64,000 bases of DNA from Gammaproteobacteria bacterium (lineage in GTDB: Bacteria; Pseudomonadota; Gammaproteobacteria; Arenicellales; Arenicellaceae). Position numbers and translations under genes: made by a program. Below, piece by piece: positions 1 through 8,249 of the stretch. The number at the start of each line of letters is the position of its first letter. Within the stretch, counting starts at the first letter, position 1. The notes below the pieces were generated by a model that had not been told where the DNA came from, made no database searches, and saw only the letters and a list, made by a program, of their open reading frames with translations. The stretch spans positions 1 through 64,000 of the forward strand of contig JABDKW010000037.1 of NCBI GenBank assembly GCA_013002025.1, written 5' to 3'.

Positions 1-3000
1 GAATCAGGGTCAGGTCATTATGCGCGCTCGAGGCCCGATTGGTCACCACTGCAGTGCACAGGTTGTCGCTGCCCTTGTCGATACTGTTGTGTTGCACGGT
101 TACGTCGACCAGCAATTCCGCTGCCAACGGTCGAGCGACGGTAAACGACTGCACTGCACTGCCCAGCGGCGTGTGGCTGAAGTCATCCAACACCTGCAGA
201 GCAATCTGATAGTCGCCGGCTGGGGCATCCTGCAAGGGCAGATTAAAGACGGAATCCAACGCCCCACCTAAGCCCAGCTCCATCGCGGTTCGCTCGGCCT
301 CGAAAATGATATTGCCACTCGGGTCAGTCGCGCTAATTTGCAGCAATGTCTCGGGTAGCGTTGTATTGACCGACAAATTGCTCAGGCGGCCAGTTAGCTC
401 CACCACATCCCAGGCACCATAAACGCGGCGGTCGGTCACGATGCGTTGGCCCGCCAGCGGGGTGGCCGGGGCCAGAATCTCCACGGGCGAGATTAAGGTG
501 TTAAGCAGCGCACCCGCGTCATCGCGCAACTCCGCGCGCACCTGCAGTTGACTCGGGAAAGTGGCCGCGGTATTCCACACATCGGCCAGGGCGAGACTCA
601 GGCCTGCGCCCAGATTGCTCAATGGTTGCGAGGGCAAAGCTGCCAGCACATCGCCACCCGCAGCCGCTTCAATAAACAGGTCGAGCTGGCCTGAGACCAC
701 CGCTGACCCGATATTTTGCGCCAACGCCAGAATGTGCACATCCTCATTCGCGAAATAAGCGCGTTTATCGGTGCTCAATTCGGTCAACCGCAAATCGCTT
801 ACCGCGGTGACCTGTGGAATTTCAAGGTTGAGGCGCAGTGTTTCATCGGTAAATGAGTTGGCAAACTCCAACCAGGCCGCACTCGCCACAGGGCGGGTTT
901 CATTGGCCTGCATGTCGAGCAAATCCAGATCAAACTGCACTTGTTGGCCCTGCCCCGTCACCCCGGTCAGCGACCAGCTGCGATGCGGCGTCTGCGAGTC
1001 TGGCGCAGGTACGCTGTTGTGCGGTACCACATTGGCCGGGAATTCAATATTCAGCTCCACATCCAGCGCGCCGAAGCGGTCTAAAAGGGTTGGCAGGTAG
1101 GTCATCACCATGCTGGTGGGCGCAAGGCGCAAGGAGGCATCCGATGTGACGGGTTTACCGCGAGCGGGCCACGAGCCGTCCGACAATTGCGTGTTCAATA
1201 GGTAATCCACCATTCTGCGCATTCGAGGGTCGTCATCGGAGGGGTTGGTCACATCCAGCGCTATTCCCGCAAACGCCGTCAGAATAGGGCCGACCCAGAT
1301 ATCATCTGCACCAAACCAAAGCGGCCATCCACCGTTCGCGGCCTGGCCGGCAAACAACCGGTCTGTATCGGAGTCAAGCAACTGGTCGGCTTGAACTAAT
1401 CGAGTGGCGTCGGCAATACTGGGCAACAATTCGTACAAACCCAAAATTCGCCCGGCAACCGCCGTTGTAACTTCTGAGTCTTGCTGCTGGAGATAGAAAT
1501 TGAGTGCGCCGTCAATGTCATTTCGAAAGGTTTGCAAAGTCTGCTCTAGATCAGCCGGAACCCGCTTATCCAGATAAAGAATTTCACTGCTCGACCGATC
1601 GAGCACAAATACTTTATCGCCATGCACTTCCAGCCGTTCCAATTCAGAGGTGGAGGGCAACGGCACATGATGCAAAAATCCCTCGGCATTAATTACATAC
1701 AGCCCTCTGGTTGTTTGACTAACCCCAGAAGTAAGCGCATGTGTGGCGAAAAGATTACCCGCCGTGTCGAACTCAATACTGATCGGCCGCGTGGTGAGGT
1801 TCTGAATCACCGGGAAAACATATCCCTGGGTACTAACTAAATTAATTTCTCTGTGGGTCTGGTGCGCACGGGACACATACAAAGCGCCATTCGGGCTCAG
1901 CGCAATCTCACTGCCGCGATGTAGCCTTGGCGATCGGATTCTCTGTAGCAACGCGCCTTGCAGATCAATAATCCGGACTTCGCGCGTGCTTGACGATGCA
2001 TTGCCCAGCAGCGCCAGATTGCCATCGGCCATTTCCACCCAATCCACAACGGTACCGATCGAGCTAATAGTGGTATTAGGGCCATGCGGGTCGACTTGAA
2101 TCAACCAGCCATCGACTGCGACATAAATAGTGCCGTCACGGGCGATTAGCAGCTGCTTTGAACCGGCCGGCAGTTCATCATCTATAAGCTCAATCTGCGC
2201 GGTATCGACATGCAGTTTTCTAAGCTCTGATTGCTGGTCGACATAGAGAATATTGCCATCGGCAGCCACCGCCATGTCTTCCACTCGGGTGGGTGTTTGA
2301 ATCTTTGATACCAATGAATAATCAGCAAATGCGGCGTCGCCTTCCTGCTGATGTCGGTCCAGCAAGTCGACCAATTCCTTCACCACTAAATAGGTGCTGG
2401 CTTCAGGTGGGCCCCACCAATTGCCGATGTCCCCACTCCAATGAACGCGATCCGCCTCGGTGTTTTTGAAACTCTGCAAGTATTTGAGGGCGCGATAGCG
2501 ACTGCGCACCGAATGCTGTTTTAGCTTGTCGCTGCCCAGCGCCCACAGGGCTAATAAGGTCTGGTCTTTTTGATGCTCGTTTCTTCGATGCAGTATTTCA
2601 CCATTGGCAGCCTGTACCGAAGTGAAACGGTTATACAAATGCTTAATGCTGTTGTTGTTAATGCCGATCTTGTCGCTGGCCTCGGCCATGCCAACCAAGC
2701 TCTGTGACTGGATATGGCAGGCCAGGCAGCGGTTTTGGTTATCGAAATTGATCACTTCCGGATCGACAAAACCATTGGCGCGCACCAGCGCGTCTTTGAT
2801 CAGGGCGAACAGCGGGTCAGTACTGACGCCGGTACTGGCGTCGATCCCCCTGAGATCGACGGCGCCCCGTATCATCTGCCTGCCTAGGCTGACCAGGTCT
2901 CGATCGACCGTGAAGTGACCGGTAGCAGTATCACCAATATAAAGAGTGTTGGAAATTTCGCCGACGATGCTGGTGTCCACGGCTTTGATTGTCATGGACA

Positions 3001-5830
3001 GCTCACCGATCGCGGTCGGCAACCATTGACCGAATTCCAATTCAGTGGTGCCGGATACAGACATGCCGTCACCGTAAACTTCACGCACCAGCAACTCCTG
3101 GCCGGTGGCAGACTCAGTAACGGTTAATCGATAGCCTGCGCTGGCTATCGGCTGATTGCCGGAGTTACGAATTGCGGCATGCAGTCGCACGGGCGTGGAA
3201 TCACCGGCCCGCAACAAAGGCGGGTCAGCCTGCACAGCGCCGAGTATGGCCCGCGATTCGCGCACCGAGATCCATGCCGAATTTTGCGACAATGTAATGC
3301 CACGTGGTCGTTGTTCAGTGATGCTGTCCGGCACCATCGCTCGAACGTCTACTCGATACTCGCCCGCTGCAAACTGCTTGGTTGGCCAGGGCAGCAGCAA
3401 TGCAATAGATTCATTTGGAGCAATGGAGAAAATTCCATTGCTGGTGAGTGCGTTCTCGTCGCTCGCGACAGATTGCGCCACCGAACGCCCTAGTTGGTCA
3501 ATCACCTCAGCGATAACCAAGACGTCCTGTAGCTCTGCGACGCGGCTCAGTAGAGTCAAATCAAACAAGGCAGTCTGGTCTGCACTCCAGACGGACGCGC
3601 GGGGAATCACTGACACCACTTCGATATCTGGCAGTTGCGGTGAATCCAGACCACTCATCGCAATTGCTCCAAGATCAAATTCGCCATGCCCAGAGAGCTG
3701 AATGCTGCGCTGCAATGATTCGTATCCGGGTGCAGATATCAACACATCAAAGTTCAATTCCGATACGCCACTGATCTCGAAGAGCCCGTCATCATCGGCG
3801 GTCGCGACCAGGCCGAGATCAGGAATGGAAACGACACCGGCAATACCCGTTTGGTTGCTCTGGTCGATGATCTGCCCGGAAACTGTTGAGGCATTGATGC
3901 CGCTTCCTGGCGGTGACAGGCCGATTTCCAGGGCAATCTCACCGCGACCGTCGACGGATACGCTGACGCGTTTGCTAACCAGGCCAGGGGCGCCGACACT
4001 CAATACAAAGTCGCTGACCAAAATGCCTTGTAGCACGAACTCCCCTGCCAGATCCGTCGCGACGGTAACGTCACCCGCATCCAGTTGCACACTGGCGTTA
4101 CCGACTGGCGCTCCGGTCAGGGCATTAACGACGCTCCCTAAAATTGTAATGGCGTCAGGTTGTTGGGCCTCATTCTCAGGATATAGCGTCACAACCCCCA
4201 ATTGCCCCGAATGCCCGGCTGGCAGGGAGATCTGCACGCTAAGGGCGGCAAATCCAGGCGCCGATAGCGAACCACTGTAGTTGCCCCGCGGGACGCCCTC
4301 GACGACCAGCAAGCCCTGTGAATCACTTCTCGCCGAGGCCAGGCCGCCCAAGGTCAATATTGCGCCGACAATCGGCATGCCGTCACTACCATTTAACACC
4401 GTCGCCTGCAGCGCCACCGGGGCAGCATCCGCAAACGCGTTGACGGCGAGCAGCCCCAGGTGATGCAGCAGTGTTTGACCCGCATCGAGCTGCAAGGTGC
4501 CGCTGACCGGCTGATAGCCAGCTAGTTCAATGAAATACGCGTACTGCCCCGGTTGGACAGCAGGAATGGACCAACTGCCATCGGATGCGCTGGTCGCTAT
4601 GTAGTGGTTACTGCCGCTTAACTCGATTAATGCGCCTGACAAGGCCTCGCGCGACTGATCATCAAAAACCGTGCCATCAAATATACCCAATGCCGGCGCT
4701 GGCTGAAGATGAATGTTGCCGCCTTGCGCGATGCCGCCGTTCTCGACCTGCACCACTCGGTTAATCGTCTGAAAACCGGGTTTGCTGACCACAAGGGTAT
4801 ATGAGCCCGCGGTTAGATCCGGCACTATGAAATGCCCATCTGCGTTAGTGAGGATTTCAATACCCTGGTCACGCAGCGACACGGTGGCTGCGGCGAGCGG
4901 CTCGCTTGAACCAGCACGCAGCACAAATCCGCTGAGCGCACCACTGCCGGGCTGCGCGCCGTTGGTGCGAGCCTGATAATGGTCTAATGCGCGAATCGCC
5001 AGCGCTGTGCTGTACACATCATCGCCCCAACTGCCGTTGGCAAGCTGCGCAGAGCGCAATTCATTGATGGCCGCATTTAATGAACTGGCACTCGGCAATG
5101 AATCGGTCAAGGTAAGCAGGATCAGCGCACCGAGCCCGATATCGTCACTAATATCGGTGCCGATCAGATGGCCGAGCAGGAAATTTTCTGCCGAGATCAC
5201 CGCCTCATTAACCGATGTATCCCGGTTTCGAAACGGTGCCAGCGCGCGAATTGAGAGGGCCGTGGCATACGCGGATGGCTGGTCGAACTGCGACCACGCG
5301 GCGGACAGCAATTGTTGTGCCGCAAGATACTGAATGGCACGCTCACTCGCAGCTCCCTCTGAGCGCCCAGCCAAATACAAACTGTGCAAGGCAAACGCGG
5401 TATCCATCGGCGTGCTGCGGTGCCCCTCATTGGGCCCAAACCCTCCATCCGGATTTTGCAGATTGATCAGATTAGACAGGGTGCCGGCAGATAAGCCACC
5501 ATTGGCGACTTCATTTGCCAAGCGATGTGCAATAAATTCCGTACTGTGCGCATCCTGATCGAACAGATACTGGCGCGCGCGTGTTAAGTTCTGGCTGAAG
5601 AGGCTGCCGATTTCGCTGAACAGCGCCACCGCTGTATTAGTCGCCTGAAATGGGTGTGCGGTGTCCTGATCGGTGTAAAATCCACCGCTTATCGCGTCCT
5701 GCTGGGCGACCAACCAGGCAATGCCCTGCGCTTCATCCGCTCTTGTTGGGCCACTGAAAACCACAATTGCAATGATTAACAACCCTGTCAGTAGCCTTCC
5801 GCGGCTCATCCTTTCTAGTCCCCGACCCAT
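1..5830 (-). CDS. Giant secreted multidomain protein (partial, C-terminus off the window)
   Basis: An open frame of about 1943 codons runs from here off the left edge with no stop, so the C-terminus is missing. The start is ATG at 5830 or, in frame, ATG at 5809; both precede a signal peptide with a hydrophobic core. Domains in order: residues about 34-290 are helical toroid repeats of the prenyltransferase/squalene-cyclase type (GGF, GSW motifs); about 294-730 are five carboxypeptidase-regulatory-like beta-sandwich repeats of 70-85 residues; about 730-970 are Ig/CARDB-like; about 1000-1170 is a second toroid with a CLACH haem-type motif (C1035, C1038, H1039); about 1175-1410 is an NHL-like beta-propeller; about 1430-1575 is a third toroid; and about 1600 onward is Ig/CARDB-like again. 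Domain names are my pattern assignments. Export is well supported. Function is unknown; surface binding or adhesion, or a haem redox role, are possibilities. Confidence 0.8.
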   Translation of the reverse strand, partial: MGRGLERMSRGRLLTGLLIIAIVVFSGPTRADEAQGIAWLVAQQDAISGGFYTDQDTAHPFQATNTAVALFSEIGSLFSQNLTRARQYLFDQDAHSTEFIAHRLANEVANGGLSAGTLSNLINLQNPDGGFGPNEGHRSTPMDTAFALHSLYLAGRSEGAASERAIQYLAAQQLLSAAWSQFDQPSAYATALSIRALAPFRNRDTSVNEAVISAENFLLGHLIGTDISDDIGLGALILLTLTDSLPSASSLNAAINELRSAQLANGSWGDDVYSTALAIRALDHYQARTNGAQPGSGALSGFVLRAGSSEPLAAATVSLRDQGIEILTNADGHFIVPDLTAGSYTLVVSKPGFQTINRVVQVENGGIAQGGNIHLQPAPALGIFDGTVFDDQSREALSGALIELSGSNHYIATSASDGSWSIPAVQPGQYAYFIELAGYQPVSGTLQLDAGQTLLHHLGLLAVNAFADAAPVALQATVLNGSDGMPIVGAILTLGGLASARSDSQGLLVVEGVPRGNYSGSLSAPGFAALSVQISLPAGHSGQLGVVTLYPENEAQQPDAITILGSVVNALTGAPVGNASVQLDAGDVTVATDLAGEFVLQGILVSDFVLSVGAPGLVSKRVSVSVDGRGEIALEIGLSPPGSGINASTVSGQIIDQSNQTGIAGVVSIPDLGLVATADDDGLFEISGVSELNFDVLISAPGYESLQRSIQLSGHGEFDLGAIAMSGLDSPQLPDIEVVSVIPRASVWSADQTALFDLTLLSRVAELQDVLVIAEVIDQLGRSVAQSVASDENALTSNGIFSIAPNESIALLLPWPTKQFAAGEYRVDVRAMVPDSITEQRPRGITLSQNSAWISVRESRAILGAVQADPPLLRAGDSTPVRLHAAIRNSGNQPIASAGYRLTVTESATGQELLVREVYGDGMSVSGTTELEFGQWLPTAIGELSMTIKAVDTSIVGEISNTLYIGDTATGHFTVDRDLVSLGRQMIRGAVDLRGIDASTGVSTDPLFALIKDALVRANGFVDPEVINFDNQNRCLACHIQSQSLVGMAEASDKIGINNNSIKHLYNRFTSVQAANGEILHRRNEHQKDQTLLALWALGSDKLKQHSVRSRYRALKYLQSFKNTEADRVHWSGDIGNWWGPPEASTYLVVKELVDLLDRHQQEGDAAFADYSLVSKIQTPTRVEDMAVAADGNILYVDQQSELRKLHVDTAQIELIDDELPAGSKQLLIARDGTIYVAVDGWLIQVDPHGPNTTISSIGTVVDWVEMADGNLALLGNASSSTREVRIIDLQGALLQRIRSPRLHRGSEIALSPNGALYVSRAHQTHREINLVSTQGYVFPVIQNLTTRPISIEFDTAGNLFATHALTSGVSQTTRGLYVINAEGFLHHVPLPSTSELERLEVHGDKVFVLDRSSSEILYLDKRVPADLEQTLQTFRNDIDGALNFYLQQQDSEVTTAVAGRILGLYELLPSIADATRLVQADQLLDSDTDRLFAGQAANGGWPLWFGADDIWVGPILTAFAGIALDVTNPSDDDPRMRRMVDYLLNTQLSDGSWPARGKPVTSDASLRLAPTSMVMTYLPTLLDRFGALDVELNIEFPANVVPHNSVPAPDSQTPHRSWSLTGVTGQGQQVQFDLDLLDMQANETRPVASAAWLEFANSFTDETLRLNLEIPQVTAVSDLRLTELSTDKRAYFANEDVHILALAQNIGSAVVSGQLDLFIEAAAGGDVLAALPSQPLSNLGAGLSLALADVWNTAATFPSQLQVRAELRDDAGALLNTLISPVEILAPATPLAGQRIVTDRRVYGAWDVVELTGRLSNLSVNTTLPETLLQISATDPSGNIIFEAERTAMELGLGGALDSVFNLPLQDAPAGDYQIALQVLDDFSHTPLGSAVQSFTVARPLAAELLVDVTVQHNSIDKGSDNLCTAVVTNRASSAHNDLTLI
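2714..2728 (-). other. CxxCH c-type haem-binding motif inside the giant protein
   Basis: The in-frame residues are Cys-Leu-Ala-Cys-His, codons 1035-1039 of the giant exported protein. CxxCH attaches haem c covalently in exported proteins. No Met ligand or cytochrome fold is obvious nearby, so haem binding is an inference. Confidence 0.55.
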
Positions 5831-6254
5831 AATTTCTGTGTTGCTCCCGGCCCCCAGCGTTTCCACGCTATCCAATTAACCTATCTCCGATGAAATCACC
5901 GTAACACGATAATTTCAGATGCGACAAGCGGACCTTGGTCGGGAATTTCGGGACTTTCGTTTAGTTGAACTAAACCTTTTGACTAAACCATCGTGGTTTT
6001 AGGACGTTACTGCGGTGCTGGCCATCCGCTTGTCTGGAACTAGATTGCCGCGCTTCGCTCGCAATGACGTAGTGGGGGGTCCGTAACGGAGTTATCGCAA
6101 TGACTCCGGGATCCATCCAATGTCATTGCGAAGGAGCGCAGCGACTAAAGCAATCTATTTTATAGATCGTTTCAATAATATTAATTCATTTTACAGATTA
6201 GCCGTCTGCCCTGATAATGCGTGCCATATCAACTCATCACTTCAGGTGAAACCA
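5831..6254. other. Gene-free region with dispersed repeats
   Basis: This is the divergent intergenic region between the giant secreted protein and the peroxiredoxin gene. The left 170 bp is AT-rich and must hold the promoter of the giant gene. The right half (6042-6146) is made of pieces of a short dispersed repeat that recurs at 6880-7040. An open frame could extend upstream from the peroxiredoxin start to 6120, but it would be translated from repeat DNA. Confidence 0.6.
6042..6146. repeat. Dispersed intergenic repeat, left cluster
   Basis: Three pieces lie together. An inverted copy (6042-6068) reads agattgc..gcaatgac. A 24-bp unit starting ccgtaacggagttatc is at 6081-6104. A direct copy starting gtcattgcgaaggagcg is at 6122-6146. 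The 24-bp unit is identical at 6975-6998, and the gtcattgcg unit recurs at 6880-6904 with one mismatch and at 6917-6941. This family resembles the short gtcattgcgag..gcgaagcaatct elements common between genes of many bacteria. Confidence 0.75.
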
Positions 6255-6827
6255 ATGCAAACCTTAATTCGAGTACCCAATGTAATCTTCAAAACCCGTG
6301 TGCGGGACGAGTCAGTTGAGGGTGACAACCCATTCCGCTGGCAAGACACCAGCACCGATGACATCTTCGCGGGCAAGCGCGTGGTGGTGTTTTCACTGCC
6401 GGGCGCCTTCACGCCCACCTGCTCTTCGAACCACCTGCCTCGCTATGACGAATTGTATGAAGAGTTTCAGGCGCAGGGAGTCGATGACATAGTATGCGTG
6501 TCAGTCAACGACGCCTTTGTTATGTTCAAATGGGGCAAGGAAATCGGCAATAAGAACATCACCCTGCTGCCCGACGGCAACGGTGAGTTCACGCGTAAGA
6601 TGGGCATGCTGGTGGATAAGTCCAATCTCGGCTTTGGCATGCGCTCATGGCGCTATTCCATGATCGTCAATGACGGCGAGATCGAGAAAATGTTTATCGA
6701 GCCGGATTTTGCTGACAACTGCCCCACCGACCCGTTTGAAGTCTCCGACGCCGACACCATGTTGGCCTACCTGAAAGGCGCAGAGTCACAGGGCGTGACT
6801 GAACCACGTTTGGCGTTTGTAGGATAA
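6255..6827 (+). CDS. Prx5-type peroxiredoxin
   Basis: The 190-residue protein is a thiol peroxidase of the Prx5/AhpC-TSA superfamily, which reduces hydrogen peroxide and alkyl hydroperoxides in the cytoplasm. The active-site motif PGAFTPTCS is at residues 49-57, with peroxidatic Cys56 and the supporting Thr53. The conserved tail motifs ([11 protein letters not shown], MFIEPDF) are also present. There is no C-terminal glutaredoxin domain, unlike the fused Prx5 hybrids of some gammaproteobacteria, so the electron donor must be separate. The start at 6255 follows an AGGTGA ribosome site six bases upstream. The frame is open back to 6120, but that part is repeat DNA and does not match the family. 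The gene stands alone, with repeat clusters on both sides. Confidence 0.93.
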   Translation: MQTLIRVPNVIFKTRVRDESVEGDNPFRWQDTSTDDIFAGKRVVVFSLPGAFTPTCSSNHLPRYDELYEEFQAQGVDDIVCVSVNDAFVMFKWGKEIGNKNITLLPDGNGEFTRKMGMLVDKSNLGFGMRSWRYSMIVNDGEIEKMFIEPDFADNCPTDPFEVSDADTMLAYLKGAESQGVTEPRLAFVG

Positions 6828-6879
6828 TCACGGGTTCGCTCCGTCAGCGCAAGTTGGCGGAGCGACTCGCTTCCTACAC

Positions 6880-7040
6880 GTCATTGCGAAGGAGCGTAGC
6901 GACTGGTCTCCTACACGTCATTGCGAGGGAGCGTAGCGACAGAAGCAATCCGAAGCGAGATTGCTTCGCACTGCCCGTAACGGAGTTATCGCAATGACGG
7001 GTCAGCGTTCACTAAGGAGTTAGGGCAATGACGGGTGAGC
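6880..7040. repeat. Dispersed intergenic repeat, right cluster
   Basis: Direct copies of the gtcattgcga(a/g)ggagcg unit are at 6880-6904 and 6917-6941. The second is followed by a perfect inverted repeat, GAAGCAATC / GATTGCTTC (6942-6967), able to form a hairpin. The unit ccgtaacggagttatcgc recurs at 6975-6998, and a diverged copy (ggagttagggcaatgacggg) is at 7015-7034. The same units lie on the other side of the peroxiredoxin gene. Confidence 0.75.
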
Positions 7041-7059
7041 GCCCGTAACGATGTTGTCT

Positions 7060-8241
7060 CTACAACGTATCGGCCGGCACATGAACTTTGCCTTCCATTA
7101 ACACTCTGGCGCTGCGGCTCATGACCGCCTGTATCGCGGTCCATTCGCCCTGATCGTTTTGCTCGGCTTGGCCGCCTACCTTCAGGGTGCCTGAGGGGTG
7201 GCCAAATCGTACTGACTGGCGTTCGCCGCCACCGGCGGCCAGGTTGACCAGCGTGCCGGGTATTGCAGCGGCGATGCTGATGGCGACCGCGGCGGTACCC
7301 ATCATGGCGTGGTGTAACAGCCCCATGGACAGGGCCCTCACCAGCAGATCAATATCTTCACTCGCCACCGCTTTACCGCTGGAGGCGGTGTAGCTGGCTG
7401 GCGGCGCAACGAAGGCCACTTTCGGCGTATGTTGCCGTTGCGCGGCTTCTTCTATGGCGTCGATCAAGCCCATTTTGACCGCACCATGGGCGCGAATGGT
7501 CTCAAAGCGCGCCAGCGCTTTGGGGTCTGAGTTAATGTCGCCCTGCAACTCAGTGCCGGTGTAACCCAAGTCAGCGGCGTTCAGAAAAATGGTCGGGATG
7601 CCGGCATTGATCAGGGTGGCGTCAAAGCTGCCGATAACGGGAACTTCCAGCGTGTCGACCAGATTGCCGGTTGGGAACATGGCGCTGTCAGCTGCGGCCG
7701 GGTGCATAAATGCCACCTCCACTTCGGCGGCCGGAAAGGCCACGCCGTCTAATTCAAAATCGCCGGTTTCCTGTACTTCTCCATTAGTGATTGGCACCCG
7801 AGCAACAATGGTTTTTTTAATATTGGCCTGCCAGATGCGTACCGTGGCGATTCCGTCATTGGGAATGCGTGCGGCATCAACCAGACCGCGACGAATCGCA
7901 AACGAGCCCACCGCGGCGGTGAGGTTGCCGCAGTTGCCGCTCCAGTCCACAAACGGTTTATCGATGGCTACCTGACCAAACAGGTAATCCACATCGTGCT
8001 CGGCGCGCTCGCTGGCGCTCACAATCACCGCCTTGCTGGTACTGGAGGTGGCGCCGCCCATGCCGTCGGTGTGTTTGCCGTAGGGGTCAGGGCTGCCGAC
8101 CACCCTTAGCAATATTCGGTCACGCGCCTCGCCGGGTTGTTGTGCGGCTACAGGCAGGTCATTAAGGCTAAAAAACACACCTTTGCTGGTGCCGCCACGC
8201 ATATAGGTGGCGGGAATTTGAATTTGTGGTCGCTTACTCAT
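7060..8241 (-). CDS. prpF: 2-methylaconitate cis-trans isomerase PrpF
   Basis: PrpF isomerises trans-2-methylaconitate, the AcnD product, to the cis isomer used in the methylcitrate cycle for propionyl-CoA breakdown. The N-terminus ATYMRGGTSKGVFF is the PrpF signature, and the GNCGN motif near residue 105 belongs to the same diaminopimelate-epimerase-like fold. The length of about 393 residues is normal. The ATG at 8241 is used here. An in-frame GTG at 8253 overlaps the acnD stop by four bases and is an alternative that would couple translation. The pair acnD-prpF is the Fe-S route that replaces PrpD. prpB and prpC, usually adjacent, are not in the window. Confidence 0.95.
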   Translation of the reverse strand: MSKRPQIQIPATYMRGGTSKGVFFSLNDLPVAAQQPGEARDRILLRVVGSPDPYGKHTDGMGGATSSTSKAVIVSASERAEHDVDYLFGQVAIDKPFVDWSGNCGNLTAAVGSFAIRRGLVDAARIPNDGIATVRIWQANIKKTIVARVPITNGEVQETGDFELDGVAFPAAEVEVAFMHPAAADSAMFPTGNLVDTLEVPVIGSFDATLINAGIPTIFLNAADLGYTGTELQGDINSDPKALARFETIRAHGAVKMGLIDAIEEAAQRQHTPKVAFVAPPASYTASSGKAVASEDIDLLVRALSMGLLHHAMMGTAAVAISIAAAIPGTLVNLAAGGGERQSVRFGHPSGTLKVGGQAEQNDQGEWTAIQAVMSRSARVLMEGKVHVPADTL

Positions 8242-8249
8242 GCTATCGT

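Noticed and set aside
20-5558. Many short plus-strand open frames across the first 5.6 kb
   Set aside because: They are mirror frames of the single long minus-strand reading frame, which has a signal peptide and recognisable repeats. None has family resemblance or a good ribosome site.
6120-6254. Extended N-terminus of the peroxiredoxin
   Set aside because: The 45 extra codons lie in dispersed-repeat DNA, and the ATG at 6255 has the ribosome site and the family start.
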